From: JAKPQE01 sp041397845 | Lineage (GTDB): Bacteria; Pseudomonadota; Alphaproteobacteria; Rhizobiales; JAKPQE01 | Direction: 5' to 3' | NCBI GenBank assembly: GCA_041397845.1 | Contig: JAWKVW010000015.1 | Span: 27,076-91,075 of the forward strand | Length of the DNA stretch: 64,000 nt | Shown here: piece after piece, positions 46,862 to 56,577 of the stretch | How the letters are laid out: each line of letters opens with the position of its first letter | Numbering within the stretch: the stretch's first letter is position 1 | The notes under the pieces: generated by a model | What the model was told of the DNA's origin: nothing | Seen by the model: only the letters and a program-made list of their open reading frames with translations | Databases searched by the model: none | Made by a program: the position numbers and the translations under genes

Positions 46862-48097
46862 TCAGTCGAGAACGTGCGAGACCATGCCGTCGGCGAGCTT
46901 CGGCTCGAACCAGGTCGACTTCGGCGGCATGACCTTGTCGGCGTCGGCGACGGCCATCAGGTCGGCCATGCTGGTCGGATAGAGGGCGAAGGCGACCGCC
47001 ATCTCGCCGGAGTTCACCCGCTTCTCCAGTTCCTTCAGGCCGCGCATGCCGCCGACGAATTCGATGCGCTTGTCGCGGCGCACGTCGGCGATGCCGAGCA
47101 CCGGGGCGATCAGGTTGTCATGGATGAGGCTGACGTCGAGCCGGGCGACCGGGTCGTTCTCGGGCACGAGCGCGGCGTCGATGGTCAGGCGATACCACTT
47201 GCCGGCAAGGTACATGCCGAACTGGCGCGGGCTCGCCGGGCGCACCGGTGCATCCTCGACGTTGATCTCGAAGGCGCTCTCGATCTTGCGCAGGAACTCT
47301 TCCGGGCTGAGGCCGGCGAGGTCGCGGACGACACGGTTGTAGTCGAGAATCTTCAGGCTGTGGTCCGGGAAGATCACCGACAGGAAATGGCGGTGCGAGG
47401 CATCGGCGCCCGGCTCGGCGGCGGCGCGGGCGGCCGAGACGCGCGAGGCGGCGGCGGAACGATGATGGCCATCGGCGATATAGAGCGCCGGCAGGGCGTC
47501 GAAGGCGGCGGAAAGCGCGGCAATTGTTGCGGCGTCGCTGATCGGCCAGAGGGTGTGGCGGATGCCGTCATCGGCGGTGGCATCGAGGGCCGGCTCGGCG
47601 CTGGTCGCCTCGGCGATGATGGCGTCGATCTTCGGGGCGGCCGGATAGGCCAGGAGCACCGGGCCGGTCTCGGCGTTCACCGCCTCGATCTGGCGGACGC
47701 GATCGTCCTCCTTCACCGGCTGGGTGTATTCGTGCTTGCGGACGCGGTTGACGTCGTAATCGGCGACCGAGGCGGCGGCAACGATGCCGGTCTGGGCGTG
47801 GTCGCCCCAGACGATGCGGTAAGCATAGTAGCAGGGCTCGGCGTCGCGGACGAGAACGCCGGCCTCGACCATGCGGCCGAGATTTTCGGCGGCCTTGGCG
47901 TAGACGGCCCCGGAATAGGGATCGGTGCCTTCTGGCAGGTCGATCTCGGGCTTGGAGATGTGGAGGAAGCTCCAGGGCTTGCCCTCGGCGCGGGCCTTGG
48001 CCTCGGCGCTGTTCAGCACGTCATAGGGCGGGGCGATGACCTCGGCGGCTCGGCCGGCGGCGGGACGAAGACCACGGAACGGCTTGATCAGAGGCAC
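46862..48097 (-). CDS. DUF1015 family protein
   Basis: A 411-residue cytoplasmic protein starting (GTG) at VPLIKPFRGLRPAAGRAAEV, with the DUF1015 hallmarks APPYDVLN, RVRKHEYTQPVKEDDRV, LYIADGHHRSAAASRVSAA and LKILDYNRVVRDL. The biochemical role of the family is not established. AGGAG eight bases upstream supports the GTG start. It stands between the helicase (same strand) and divergent miaA. Confidence 0.88.
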   Translation of the reverse strand: MPLIKPFRGLRPAAGRAAEVIAPPYDVLNSAEAKARAEGKPWSFLHISKPEIDLPEGTDPYSGAVYAKAAENLGRMVEAGVLVRDAEPCYYAYRIVWGDHAQTGIVAAASVADYDVNRVRKHEYTQPVKEDDRVRQIEAVNAETGPVLLAYPAAPKIDAIIAEATSAEPALDATADDGIRHTLWPISDAATIAALSAAFDALPALYIADGHHRSAAASRVSAARAAAEPGADASHRHFLSVIFPDHSLKILDYNRVVRDLAGLSPEEFLRKIESAFEINVEDAPVRPASPRQFGMYLAGKWYRLTIDAALVPENDPVARLDVSLIHDNLIAPVLGIADVRRDKRIEFVGGMRGLKELEKRVNSGEMAVAFALYPTSMADLMAVADADKVMPPKSTWFEPKLADGMVSHVLD

Positions 48098-48274
48098 GGG
48101 GGCGGCTCCTTGCTCCAAATGACCGGGGCAGGGGTTCAGCCAGCGCGCGCGGTCGATATGATGGGTTGCAGATTCGAAGCGGTTCCTTAAGCCCGGAACC
48201 GGATAACCTTGTCGATACGGGCGACCTTCCGCCCGATGGCGCCAGTTGGCGCAGTCGAGCCAGAAAGGTGCGCG

Positions 48275-49207
48275 GTGCAGCATTCGGCCGTTCTTATTGC
48301 AGGCGCGACGGCAAGCGGCAAGTCCGCCCTTGCGATCGAGATCGCCGCGCGGCTCGGCGGCATTGTCGTCAACGCCGACGCGATGCAGGTCTATCGCGAA
48401 CTTTCAGTGCTGACGGCGCGGCCGGGCGCCGGGGAAACGGCGCGGCTGGCGCACCGGCTCTACGGGCATGTGCCGGCGGCGACACGGTTTTCCGTCGGGG
48501 CCTGGCTGGCAGAGCTGGAGCGCGAGCTTGCCGAGGCAAGGGCGGCGGGCAAGGTGCCGGTCATCGTCGGCGGCACGGGGCTTTATTTCAAGGCCGCGAC
48601 GGAAGGCCTCGTCAGTCTGCCGCCGATTCCGGCGGACCTGCGCCGCCGGATTGCCGGCGAGGCGGAGACGGCGGGAATCGCAAGCCTGCACGAGCGTCTC
48701 GCAGGGCTCGATCCGGACGGGGCGGCGCGCATCCGGCCAAGCGACCGGACGCGCGTCATCCGGGCGCTCGAGGTGGTCGAGGCAACGGGCAGGCCGCTTG
48801 GCGCCTGGCAGGCAGAGGCCGGCCCGGAGCCGCTCGTCGACATCGCGGCGTCGCTGCCGATCGTGCTCGACGTGTCGCCGGCCTTTCTCGGGGCGCGGAT
48901 CGAGCGGCGCTGCCGGGCGATGATCGATGAGGGCGCCGTCGAGGAAGCCGTGGCGCTCACAAGGCTCGGGCTTGACCCGGAGCTGCCGGCGATGAAGGCG
49001 ATCGGCGTTGCGCCGTTTGCAGCGCTCGGCGCGGGCGAGCTTGGCCTTGAAGACGCGATCCAGCGGACGATTGTCGATACGCGCCGCTATGCCAAGCGCC
49101 AGCGGACCTGGTTCCGCAACCAGATCAGCGGCTGGCTGAGGCTCGAGCCGCCTTTCGACGACGAACTGGCGGACCGGCTCGCCGACGATTTCCTCGCCGC
49201 GCGCTGA
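48275..49207 (+). CDS. miaA: tRNA dimethylallyltransferase
   Basis: A 310-residue MiaA: P-loop LIAGATASGKSALAIEIAAR, VVNADAMQVYRELSVLTARP, VIVGGTGLYFKAATEGL, and tRNA-contact DTRRYAKRQRTWFRNQI. It adds dimethylallyl to A37 of tRNAs that read UNN codons. The GTG at 48275 is chosen because AAAGG lies seven bases upstream and the length then fits the family; an ATG at 48236 is possible. Confidence 0.94.
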   Translation: MQHSAVLIAGATASGKSALAIEIAARLGGIVVNADAMQVYRELSVLTARPGAGETARLAHRLYGHVPAATRFSVGAWLAELERELAEARAAGKVPVIVGGTGLYFKAATEGLVSLPPIPADLRRRIAGEAETAGIASLHERLAGLDPDGAARIRPSDRTRVIRALEVVEATGRPLGAWQAEAGPEPLVDIAASLPIVLDVSPAFLGARIERRCRAMIDEGAVEEAVALTRLGLDPELPAMKAIGVAPFAALGAGELGLEDAIQRTIVDTRRYAKRQRTWFRNQISGWLRLEPPFDDELADRLADDFLAAR

Positions 49208-49264
49208 TCGGAGGCGGCAGAGCAATCCATTCGGGCGCCGGTTACGTAAAGCTTGCAAGACAAC

Positions 49265-49280
49265 TTGCGTATATTCGCAA
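49265..49280. promoter_or_regulatory. Palindrome upstream of the ArsR-type regulator
   Basis: TTGCG-TATATT-CGCAA is a perfect inverted repeat about 175 bases before the regulator start, in an A+T-richer stretch. It is a candidate autoregulatory operator. Confidence 0.35.
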
Positions 49281-49453
49281 TCCTATCATAATCGGGTGAT
49301 CTTCGCCTTTTGACGAAGGGCGCCGACCGGGGGGATGGCGCGACTGGGGAGCCGGGCAACCGGCAAGGGATACGGATCGGAACAGTGACGCTGCCGCCGG
49401 ACAGGCGGGCAGGGCGCGGTGCGTCCGCAACGGCGTTGCGGGAGAGGGAATTC

Positions 49454-49777
49454 GTGGCCGATATCGCCGACCTGCAGGACAATGCCGTTCATGCCAGCGC
49501 GCTTTTGAAGACGCTCGCCAACGAGTGGCGGTTGATGATCCTGTGTCATCTGACCGAGACCGAGCTATCCGTGGGAGAGCTGGAGCGCATTCTCGGGCTC
49601 AACCAGTCGGCCCTGTCGCAGCATCTCGCGGTGCTGCGCCGCCAGGGCATCGTCAAGACGCGGCGGCAGGCGCAGCAGATCTACTATTCGATCGCCAACG
49701 ACAAGGCGACGTCGATCATCTCCAAGCTTTACGACCTTTACTGCGCCGCCGATGCCGGCGGCGGCCAGAAGAACTGA
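49454..49777 (+). CDS. ArsR-family regulator, BigR/SqrR-like persulfide sensor candidate
   Basis: A 107-residue winged-helix protein read from the GTG at 49454 (GGGAGAGGGAA just upstream). Helix-turn-helix is GLNQSALSQHLAVLRRQGIV. Two cysteines, C31 (LMILCHLTE) and C97 (YDLYCAADA), are 66 residues apart, the same separation as C41 and C107 of Rhodobacter SqrR, which form a polysulfide link in response to sulfide. The SVGELE segment after the first cysteine also fits BigR/SqrR. The gene is not beside sulfide-oxidation genes here, so its targets are unknown. Confidence 0.8.
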   Translation: MADIADLQDNAVHASALLKTLANEWRLMILCHLTETELSVGELERILGLNQSALSQHLAVLRRQGIVKTRRQAQQIYYSIANDKATSIISKLYDLYCAADAGGGQKN

Positions 49778-49856
49778 GCACACCCGCTCGCCTCTCTTTT
49801 GCGCCGCGGCCGAGACTTGCCGCGCCGGCAAGCGGCCGGACCGCCAGGGCATAAAA

Positions 49857-49883
49857 AAACCCGCCGTGCAGCACGGCGGGTTT
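49857..49883. terminator. Bidirectional terminator between regulator and gltA
   Basis: AAACCCGCCGTG-CAG-CACGGCGGGTTT is a perfect hairpin with an A-run before it and T-rich sequence after it, so it can serve both convergent genes. Confidence 0.85.
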
Positions 49884-49908
49884 CTTGTTTCCGGCTGAAA
49901 AGCCGCGA

Positions 49909-51201
49909 TCAGTCGCGCCTGTCGTAGGGCAGGTACTCGCGCAGGGTCGCGCCGGTATAAAGCTGACGCGGCCGGCCGATCTTCTGATGCGGGTCCTCGA
50001 TCATTTCCTTCCACTGGGCAATCCAGCCGACGGTGCGCGCGACGGCGAACAGCACGGTGAACATGGTGGTCGGGAAACCGAGCGCCTTCAGGGTGATGCC
50101 CGAGTAGAAGTCGATGTTCGGATAGAGCTTCTTCTCGACGAAATACTCGTCGGTGAGGGCAATGCGCTCGAGCTCCATGGCGACCTGCAGCAGCGGGTCG
50201 TCGGCATTGCCGACTTCCGCCAGAACCTCATGGCAAGTCTTCTGCATGATCTTGGCGCGCGGATCGTAGTTCTTGTAGACCCGGTGGCCGAAGCCCATGA
50301 GACGGAACGGATCGTTCTTGTCCTTGGCTCGGGCGACATACTCGGGGATGCGATCCGGCGTGCCGATCTCCTGCAGCATGAGCAGCGCGGCTTCGTTGGC
50401 GCCACCATGCGCGGGGCCCCAGAGGCAGGCGATGCCGGCGGCGATGCAGGCAAACGGGTTGGCGCCCGACGAGCCGGCGAGGCGGACCGTCGAGGTCGAG
50501 GCATTCTGCTCGTGATCGGCATGGAGGATGAAGATCCGGTCCATGGCGCGGGCGAGAATCGGGTCGACCTTGTACTCCTCGCACGGCGTGGAGAAGCACA
50601 TGTGCAGGAAGTTCGCCGAATAATCGAGCTCGTTGCGCGGGTAAACGAACGGCTGGCCGATCGAGTACTTGTAGGCCATCGCGGCGATGGTCGGCATCTT
50701 GGCGATCATGCGCAGCGACGCGATCATGCGCTGGTGCGGATCGGAGATGTCGAGCGAGTCATGGTAGAAGGCCGCGAGCGCGCCGACGGTGCCGACCATG
50801 ACCGCCATCGGATGGGCGTCACGACGGAAGCCGGAGAAGAACTTCGTCATCTGCTCGTGGATCATCGTGTGACGGGTCACGCGATGGTCGAAGTCTTCCT
50901 TCTGGGCGTGGTTCGGCAGATCCCCATAGAGCAGCAGATAGCAGGTCTCGAGGAAATCGCCGTTTTCGGCGAGCTGGTCGATGGGGTAGCCGCGATAAAG
51001 CAGAACACCTTCGTCGCCGTCGATATAGGTGATCTCCGACGAGCACGAGGCCGTCGAAGTGAAGCCGGGATCGTAGGTAAAGGCTTTCGTCTGCGCATAG
51101 AGCTTGGTGATGTCGATGACATCGGGTCCAATGGTGCCCTGATGGATGGGCATCGACCAGCTCTGGTCGCCAATCGTCAGGGTTGCCGTCTTTTCGGACA
51201 T
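49909..51201 (-). CDS. gltA: Citrate synthase
   Basis: A 430-residue type II citrate synthase: LLYRGYPIDQLAENGDFLET, LHADHEQNASTSTVRLAGSS with catalytic histidine, FGHRVYKNYDPRA with the second histidine, and a catalytic aspartate in VDFYSGI (read NIDFYSGI). It makes citrate from oxaloacetate and acetyl-CoA at entry to the TCA cycle. AGGAGG lies upstream of the ATG. Confidence 0.97.
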   Translation of the reverse strand: MSEKTATLTIGDQSWSMPIHQGTIGPDVIDITKLYAQTKAFTYDPGFTSTASCSSEITYIDGDEGVLLYRGYPIDQLAENGDFLETCYLLLYGDLPNHAQKEDFDHRVTRHTMIHEQMTKFFSGFRRDAHPMAVMVGTVGALAAFYHDSLDISDPHQRMIASLRMIAKMPTIAAMAYKYSIGQPFVYPRNELDYSANFLHMCFSTPCEEYKVDPILARAMDRIFILHADHEQNASTSTVRLAGSSGANPFACIAAGIACLWGPAHGGANEAALLMLQEIGTPDRIPEYVARAKDKNDPFRLMGFGHRVYKNYDPRAKIMQKTCHEVLAEVGNADDPLLQVAMELERIALTDEYFVEKKLYPNIDFYSGITLKALGFPTTMFTVLFAVARTVGWIAQWKEMIEDPHQKIGRPRQLYTGATLREYLPYDRRD

Positions 51202-51399
51202 CAGGCGAGCCTCCTCGTTGGAAGAAGTTTCTCAGGCCGTGGGCACGTTCCTCGCCCGGTGCCGGGGAAGGGCGACTTGCGAGTTTCCAGTGCCACGGAG
51301 GAAAGGGCGGTCCTCGTCGTGGGTAGCTTATTTGCAAAAGGCTCGCAAGCACTCCTCTAGGCCAATACTGCCGGAATTTCAGGCGTGCCTGACAGATCG

Positions 51400-52824
51400 T
51401 CAACGGCCGGCGCAGTCGCCGATTCGACCAAGGCTTTCAGTCTTTCCAAGAACGGCGAGAACGTCAAAAATGCCCGGAGAGGTTGATTTTCCGGTGAGGG
51501 CGGCGCGCAGCGGCTGGGCGACCTTGCCAAGCTTCAGTCCTTCCGCCTCGGCGAATTCGCGCACAACCGCGTCGGTGCTCTCGATCGTCCATTCGGTCAG
51601 CGCCTCGAGGCGCGGCAGGAGGCTCGCCAGAACGGCGGCACCGCCATCGGCGATGATCTTTGCGGCCTTGTCGTCGAGCGGCAGCGGGCGGCCGGCGGCG
51701 AGGAACTGGACGCCGTCGAGCAGCTCGACAAGCGTCCTGGCGCGCTCCTTGAGGCCGGGCAGGAGGGCGCGGACGCGGGCCCGGGCGGCATCGTCGAGAC
51801 GACCGGCGAGGGCCGCGCCACCCTCGAGATAGGGCAGGGTGTCGACGAAGGCCGCCATCAGCTCATCGTCGTCGGTCATGCGCATGTAGTGGCCGTTGAG
51901 GTTCTCGAGCTTGGCGAAATCGAACCTTGCGGCCGACTTGCCGATGCCCTCGAGGGTGAACCACTCGATCATCTGCCCGGTCGAGAAGATCTCGTCGTCG
52001 CCATGGCTCCAGCCGAGGCGGGCGAGATAGTTGCGCATGGCGGCCGGCAGGTAGCCCATGGCGCGATAGGCCTCGGCGCCGAGGGCGCCATGGCGCTTCG
52101 ACAGCTTGGCGCCGTCCGGGCCGTGAATGAGCGGGATATGGGCCATGACCGGCACGTCCCAGCCCATGGCGTCATAGAGGTTGGTCTGGCGGGCGGCGTT
52201 GGTCAGGTGGTCGACGCCGCGCACGATGTGGGTGACGCCCATGTCGTGATCGTCGACGACGACCGAGAGATTGTAGGTCGGGGTGCCGTCGGAGCGCAGG
52301 ATGATGAGATCGTCGAGATCCTTGTTCGGGATCACGACGCGGCCCTGGACGGCATCGTCGACGACCGTCTCGCCCTCCTGCGGGGTGCGGAAACGGATGA
52401 CCGGGGCAACGCCGGCCGGGGCCTCGGAGGCATCGCGGTCGCGCCAGCGGCCGTCATAGCGCGGCGGGCGGCCCTCGGCCATGGCGGTCGAGCGCATCTC
52501 CTCGAGCTCCTCGGGGCTGGCGTAGCAGCGATAGGCCTTGCCCTCGGCGAGCAGCTTCCCGGCGACCTCGCGATGGCGGTCGGCGCGGGCGAACTGGGAG
52601 ACCGGCTCGCCCTGCCAGTCGAGGCCGAGCCAGGTCAGGCCGTCGATGATGGCGGCGACGGCCGCGTCGGTCGAGCGCTCGCGGTCGGTGTCCTCGATCC
52701 TGAGCAGCATCGTGCCGCCGGTCGCCTTGGCATAGAGCCAGTTGAACAGGGCCGTGCGGGCGCCGCCGATGTGCAGGAAGCCGGTCGGCGAGGGGGCGAA
52801 ACGGGTGACGACTGTCTTTGCCAT
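51400..52824 (-). CDS. gltX: Glutamyl-tRNA synthetase
   Basis: A 474-residue class I synthetase: TRFAPSPTGFLHIGGARTA contains the HIGH-type motif, KLSKRHGALG the KMSKS-type motif, followed by an anticodon-binding domain. The start MAKTVVTRFAPSP at 52824 is preferred over 52860. Divergent from comEC. Confidence 0.96.
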   Translation of the reverse strand: MAKTVVTRFAPSPTGFLHIGGARTALFNWLYAKATGGTMLLRIEDTDRERSTDAAVAAIIDGLTWLGLDWQGEPVSQFARADRHREVAGKLLAEGKAYRCYASPEELEEMRSTAMAEGRPPRYDGRWRDRDASEAPAGVAPVIRFRTPQEGETVVDDAVQGRVVIPNKDLDDLIILRSDGTPTYNLSVVVDDHDMGVTHIVRGVDHLTNAARQTNLYDAMGWDVPVMAHIPLIHGPDGAKLSKRHGALGAEAYRAMGYLPAAMRNYLARLGWSHGDDEIFSTGQMIEWFTLEGIGKSAARFDFAKLENLNGHYMRMTDDDELMAAFVDTLPYLEGGAALAGRLDDAARARVRALLPGLKERARTLVELLDGVQFLAAGRPLPLDDKAAKIIADGGAAVLASLLPRLEALTEWTIESTDAVVREFAEAEGLKLGKVAQPLRAALTGKSTSPGIFDVLAVLGKTESLGRIGDCAGR

Positions 52825-52943
52825 GCTTTTTCGGTTCCCGGTTGCGATGCGCTCGGCCAATATACCCAGGCGCGCTGTCAGGCGGTTTCGGCCCCTCGTC
52901 TAGCATGCGGGGGCACGGCGAAAAAGGGCGACAAGGGGCGGCG

Positions 52944-55414
52944 ATGAGCGGGGATGTGCAAGAGCGGGTGGCAACGCCCCTTGCCGAGCCGCCCGGCCCG
53001 GGCCCGGCCGGTTTGCCCGCGCCGCACCGATTGCGCCTGCCGGATCCGGAAAAGGCGTCACTGCCGGCGCTTGCCGGCGCGCTGCTGCGCCGGGCCGGCG
53101 ACAGCGCCGTTCTGCTCTGGCGCGAGGAGACGGAGGCCGGGCGCGGTTTTCTCTGGCTGCCGGTGGCGTTCGGCGCCGGCATCGTTGCGTATTTCTCGCT
53201 GCCGCGCGAGCCGATGCTGCCGGCGTTGCTGTTGCTGCTCGTCGCCCTTCTTGCCGCGACGATCGCGACGCGCGGCCGGGGCGCGGGGTTCATCGTTCTC
53301 GTTGCGGCCGTTGCCTTTGCCGGCGGGCTTTTCGACGCGAAGTGGCGGACCGACCGGGTGGCGGCGCCGATGCTCGCCGGGCGGATCGACGCGCGCCTTG
53401 AAGGCGTTGTCGTCGCGGCGGAAAAGGCGCGGCGCGGCGGCACCCGCCTTGCCATCACACCGACTGCGATCGAGGGTCTGGCAGCGGTCGAGACGCCGCG
53501 TCTCGTCACGGTCGTCACGCGGGCGAAGGCGCAGATCAATCCCGGCGACCGAATCTCGATCCGGGCAGTGCTGATGCCGCCGCCGGGGCCGGTGCAGCCG
53601 GGCGGAGCGGATTTCCGGCGGATGGCTTTCTATGAGGGGCGCGGGGCGACGGGCTATTCGCTCGGCAAGCCGGAGGTCATCGCCGGGCCGGCGACCGGCG
53701 GTCCCGGCTTTCGCCTCGCGACGGCGATCGCGGCGCTGCGGGCGGCAATCGCCGGGCGGATCCGCGATGTTCTCGACGGGCCGGAGGGCGGCATCGCGGT
53801 GGCGCTCATCACCGGCGAGCGCGGCGGGATTCCGGCGGCGGCCGAGGAGGCGCTGCGGCTTTCCGGTCTTGCCCACATTCTCTCGATTTCCGGCCTGCAC
53901 ATGGCGCTCGTCGCCGGCACGGTCTTTTATGTGTTGCGGGCCGGGCTGGCGCTCGTGCCGCGCCTTGCCCTGACGCAGCCGATCCGCAAATGGGCGGCGG
54001 GGGCGGCGCTCGTCGTTTCGGCCGGCTACACGCTCATTGCCGGCAGCAATGTCGCGACGCACCGGGCATTCGTGATGCTGGCGATCATGCTTGTCGCGGT
54101 GCTCGCCGACCGGCGGGCGCTGTCGATGCGCAACATCGCGCTGGCGGCGCTCGTGGTGCTGGCATTCTCGCCGGAGAGCCTCATCGGCCCGAGCTTCCAG
54201 ATGTCGTTTGCGGCAACGATGGTGCTGATCGCCGGCTATGAGGCGCTCGGCCGCCGCCGCCGGCTGCCGCGGGTGCAACCGTCCGGCCTTGCCGGGCAGG
54301 CGCTGGTCTGGAGCGGGCGCTATCTCGCCGGGCTCATTGTCACCTCACTGCTCGCCGGATTCGCGACCACGCCGATCGCCGCCTACCATTTTCACCGGAT
54401 CGCGATCTGGGGCCTTGCCGGCAACCTGCTCGCCATGCCGCTGGTCGGGGCGCTGGTCATGCCCGGCGCGCTCGTTGCCGTGCTGCTGATGCCGTTCGGG
54501 CTCGAGGTGGTCGGCCTTGCCGCGATGAAGGCTGGGCTTGCCGGTGTTCTCGCGGCGGCGGACTGGGTGGCGGGGCTGCCCGGTGCGGCGATGATGGCGC
54601 CGGCCGCGCCGCCGCTTGCGGCCATCCTGAGCGGGCTCGGGCTCATCGTCCTTTCGCTGCTGAAGACGCGCCTGCGGTATGCCGGGCTCGGCCTCGTCGC
54701 GCTGGCGGCGGTGGTTCCGGGGCCTTTCCCGGCCGACCTCATCGTCAGTGGTTCCGGGCGGACGGCCGCAGTGCGGCTCGAAAACGGCCGCCTCGGCATT
54801 CTCGGGGCGCGGCCGGAGCGGTTCGACGCAGAAGAGTGGCTGCGGGCGGACGGCGACGAGGCGCGACCTCAAGGCGACGGCTCGCGCCAGACCCATTGCG
54901 CCAGCGGCATCTGCCGGGTGACGGCTGCAGGGCGGGATCGAGGTGGCGCTCGTCACCGAGCTTGACGCCCTGAGGCCAGCCTGCGCCAGCGCCGTTGCTC
55001 GTCGTGACCCGCTTCTGGGCGCGGCGGCGCCGCGACCATCCCGTGCTGATTGACCAGGATGCACTGGAAGCCGGCGGGGCGCACGAGGTGGTGTTCCAGC
55101 CACGAAGCTCGCCAGCGCCGGGAAACGCCCCAGGACGGGCGCAGGACGCCGGCGAAGGCGTTGCCGACCGGCCGGCATCCGGCGCTGCCCGTACCGCCGC
55201 CGGCCCGGCAAACGCAGAGGCGCGGCGGGCGGGGGAGATGGCCACCGTCTTCCGGCAGCGGCCGACGGCAGGTCGGCGGCGCCATACGGGCTTCAGCCTT
55301 CGTTGCCGAGATCCGGCTTTCCGAACCACGCCTGCGACGGCCCTGGCATGGCCCGCCGCGCATTTCGCCACCCTACGAGCCGAAACGGGCGAAGGCGGGG
55401 CCTTCCATCCCTGA
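52944..55414 (+). CDS. comEC: ComEC/Rec2-family inner-membrane DNA-uptake protein, frameshifted 3' end
   Basis: A long frame from MSGDVQERVATPLAEPPGPG contains two early membrane segments, a DUF4131 region, the competence-domain motif LAHILSISGLHMALVAGTVF and about eight further helices. The C-terminal metallo-beta-lactamase-like part is incomplete: RTAAVRLENGRLGILGARPE is in frame to about 54870, after which GGIEVALVTELDALRP, VVTRFWARRR and PVLIDQDALEAGGAHEVVF appear in other frames. The end near 55414 is approximate. ComEC forms the channel for transforming DNA; many carriers are not known to be competent. Confidence 0.82.
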
Positions 55415-55640
55415 AGACAGGCAAGCCGGCGGCGCGGCCGCCGCCGTCGGTCCGGTTCCGATGCCGCTCCTGCGAGGGTCGTGCAGGGCCGGCCGCAAAA
55501 CCGATGCGGAACCCGCGCGCGACGTAAACGCCGGACGCAATGCCGGCCCCGGCACAGGGCCTCTGCCAAAGGCGGGGCGACGTCAGGCAGCCCGGACAGA
55601 ACCAGTCGACCCACGTCCGGTAGCAATTCCGGTCGCGACC

Positions 55641-56345
55641 TCAGTAGCGGCGGATCAGGCGAAGCAGGCTTGCCTGGATGCGGATGCGGTCCAGGCCGAA
55701 GATGCGGGTTTCATAAGCCGGGTTCGCCGCCTCGAGCGCGATGGAGGCACCGCGCCGACGCAGCCGCTTCCGGCGTGCTTCCTCGTCGTCAATGAGCGCG
55801 ACGACGATGTCGCCGGTGTCGGCGGAGATGGTCTTCTTGATGAGCACGGTGTCGCCGTCGAGAATGCCTGCCTCGATCATCGAGTCACCACGCACTTCAA
55901 GGGCGTAGTGCTCGCCGGTCGCCAGAAAGTCCGGCGGCACGGCGATCGTGTGGCTGTGCGACTGGATGGCCGAAATCGGCGTGCCGGCGGCGATGCGGCC
56001 CATGACCGGAATGGCGACCGTTTCGGGCCGATCCTCTTCCGTCGCCATCGGGCGGACCTTGCCGAGATTGCCCTCGATGACATTCGGCGAAAAACCGCGG
56101 CCGCGCGCCGCCGCCGGGCTCTGGCCGACGGACTCGGGCAGCTTGATCACCTCGAGGGCGCGGGCCCGGTTCGGCAGGCGGCGGATGAAGCCGCGTTCCT
56201 CAAGGGCCGTGATCAACCGGTGGATGCCGGACTTGGAGCGCAGGTCGAGCGCATCCTTCATCTCGTCGAAAGAGGGCGGGACACCCGTTTCCTTCAGCCG
56301 CTCATGGATGAACATGAGGAGCTCAAGCTGCTTGCGGGTCAGCAT
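55641..56345 (-). CDS. lexA: LexA repressor
   Basis: A 234-residue LexA: winged helix-turn-helix (MLTRKQLELLMFIHERLKET; LDLRSKSGIHRLITALEERG), cleavage site Ala-Gly in GRIAAGTPISA, catalytic serine in EVRGDSMIEAGILDGD and lysine in TVLIKKTISADTGDIVVA. It represses the SOS regulon until RecA-stimulated self-cleavage. A perfect SOS box lies about 90 bases upstream. Confidence 0.97.
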   Translation of the reverse strand: MLTRKQLELLMFIHERLKETGVPPSFDEMKDALDLRSKSGIHRLITALEERGFIRRLPNRARALEVIKLPESVGQSPAAARGRGFSPNVIEGNLGKVRPMATEEDRPETVAIPVMGRIAAGTPISAIQSHSHTIAVPPDFLATGEHYALEVRGDSMIEAGILDGDTVLIKKTISADTGDIVVALIDDEEARRKRLRRRGASIALEAANPAYETRIFGLDRIRIQASLLRLIRRY

Positions 56346-56436
56346 ACGGGTCCGTCTCCTGTTCCTGTCGATCGCCGTGGCTCGTCTGCGAGCGTTCAGC
56401 GAAGCGATTCAGTACAAATCAGGAACGACGTTACTT

Positions 56437-56451
56437 GTTCCAGTTGTGTTC
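56437..56451. promoter_or_regulatory. LexA (SOS) box, GTTC-N7-GTTC
   Basis: GTTC-CAGTTGT-GTTC is a perfect direct-repeat box of the alphaproteobacterial SOS type. It lies upstream of lexA (start 56345), implying autoregulation. Confidence 0.85.
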
Positions 56452-56527
56452 CGCAAGCGGTTTCTGCTCGAGAACATTCTGAAACAGTTGGAATGATTTC
56501 CGGATGGCAAATCGATGGGCAATGAAA

Positions 56528-56554
56528 GAGGCCGCCGGACAGGCCGGCGGCCTC
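56528..56554 (-). terminator. Terminator downstream of first RTX gene
   Basis: GAGGCCGCCGG ... CCGGCGGCCTC forms a strong hairpin; on the minus strand it is followed by TTTCATT. It lies just after the RTX stop at 56578. Confidence 0.7.
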
Positions 56555-56577
56555 GATGCGGATTTTCCCAGGCCGGC

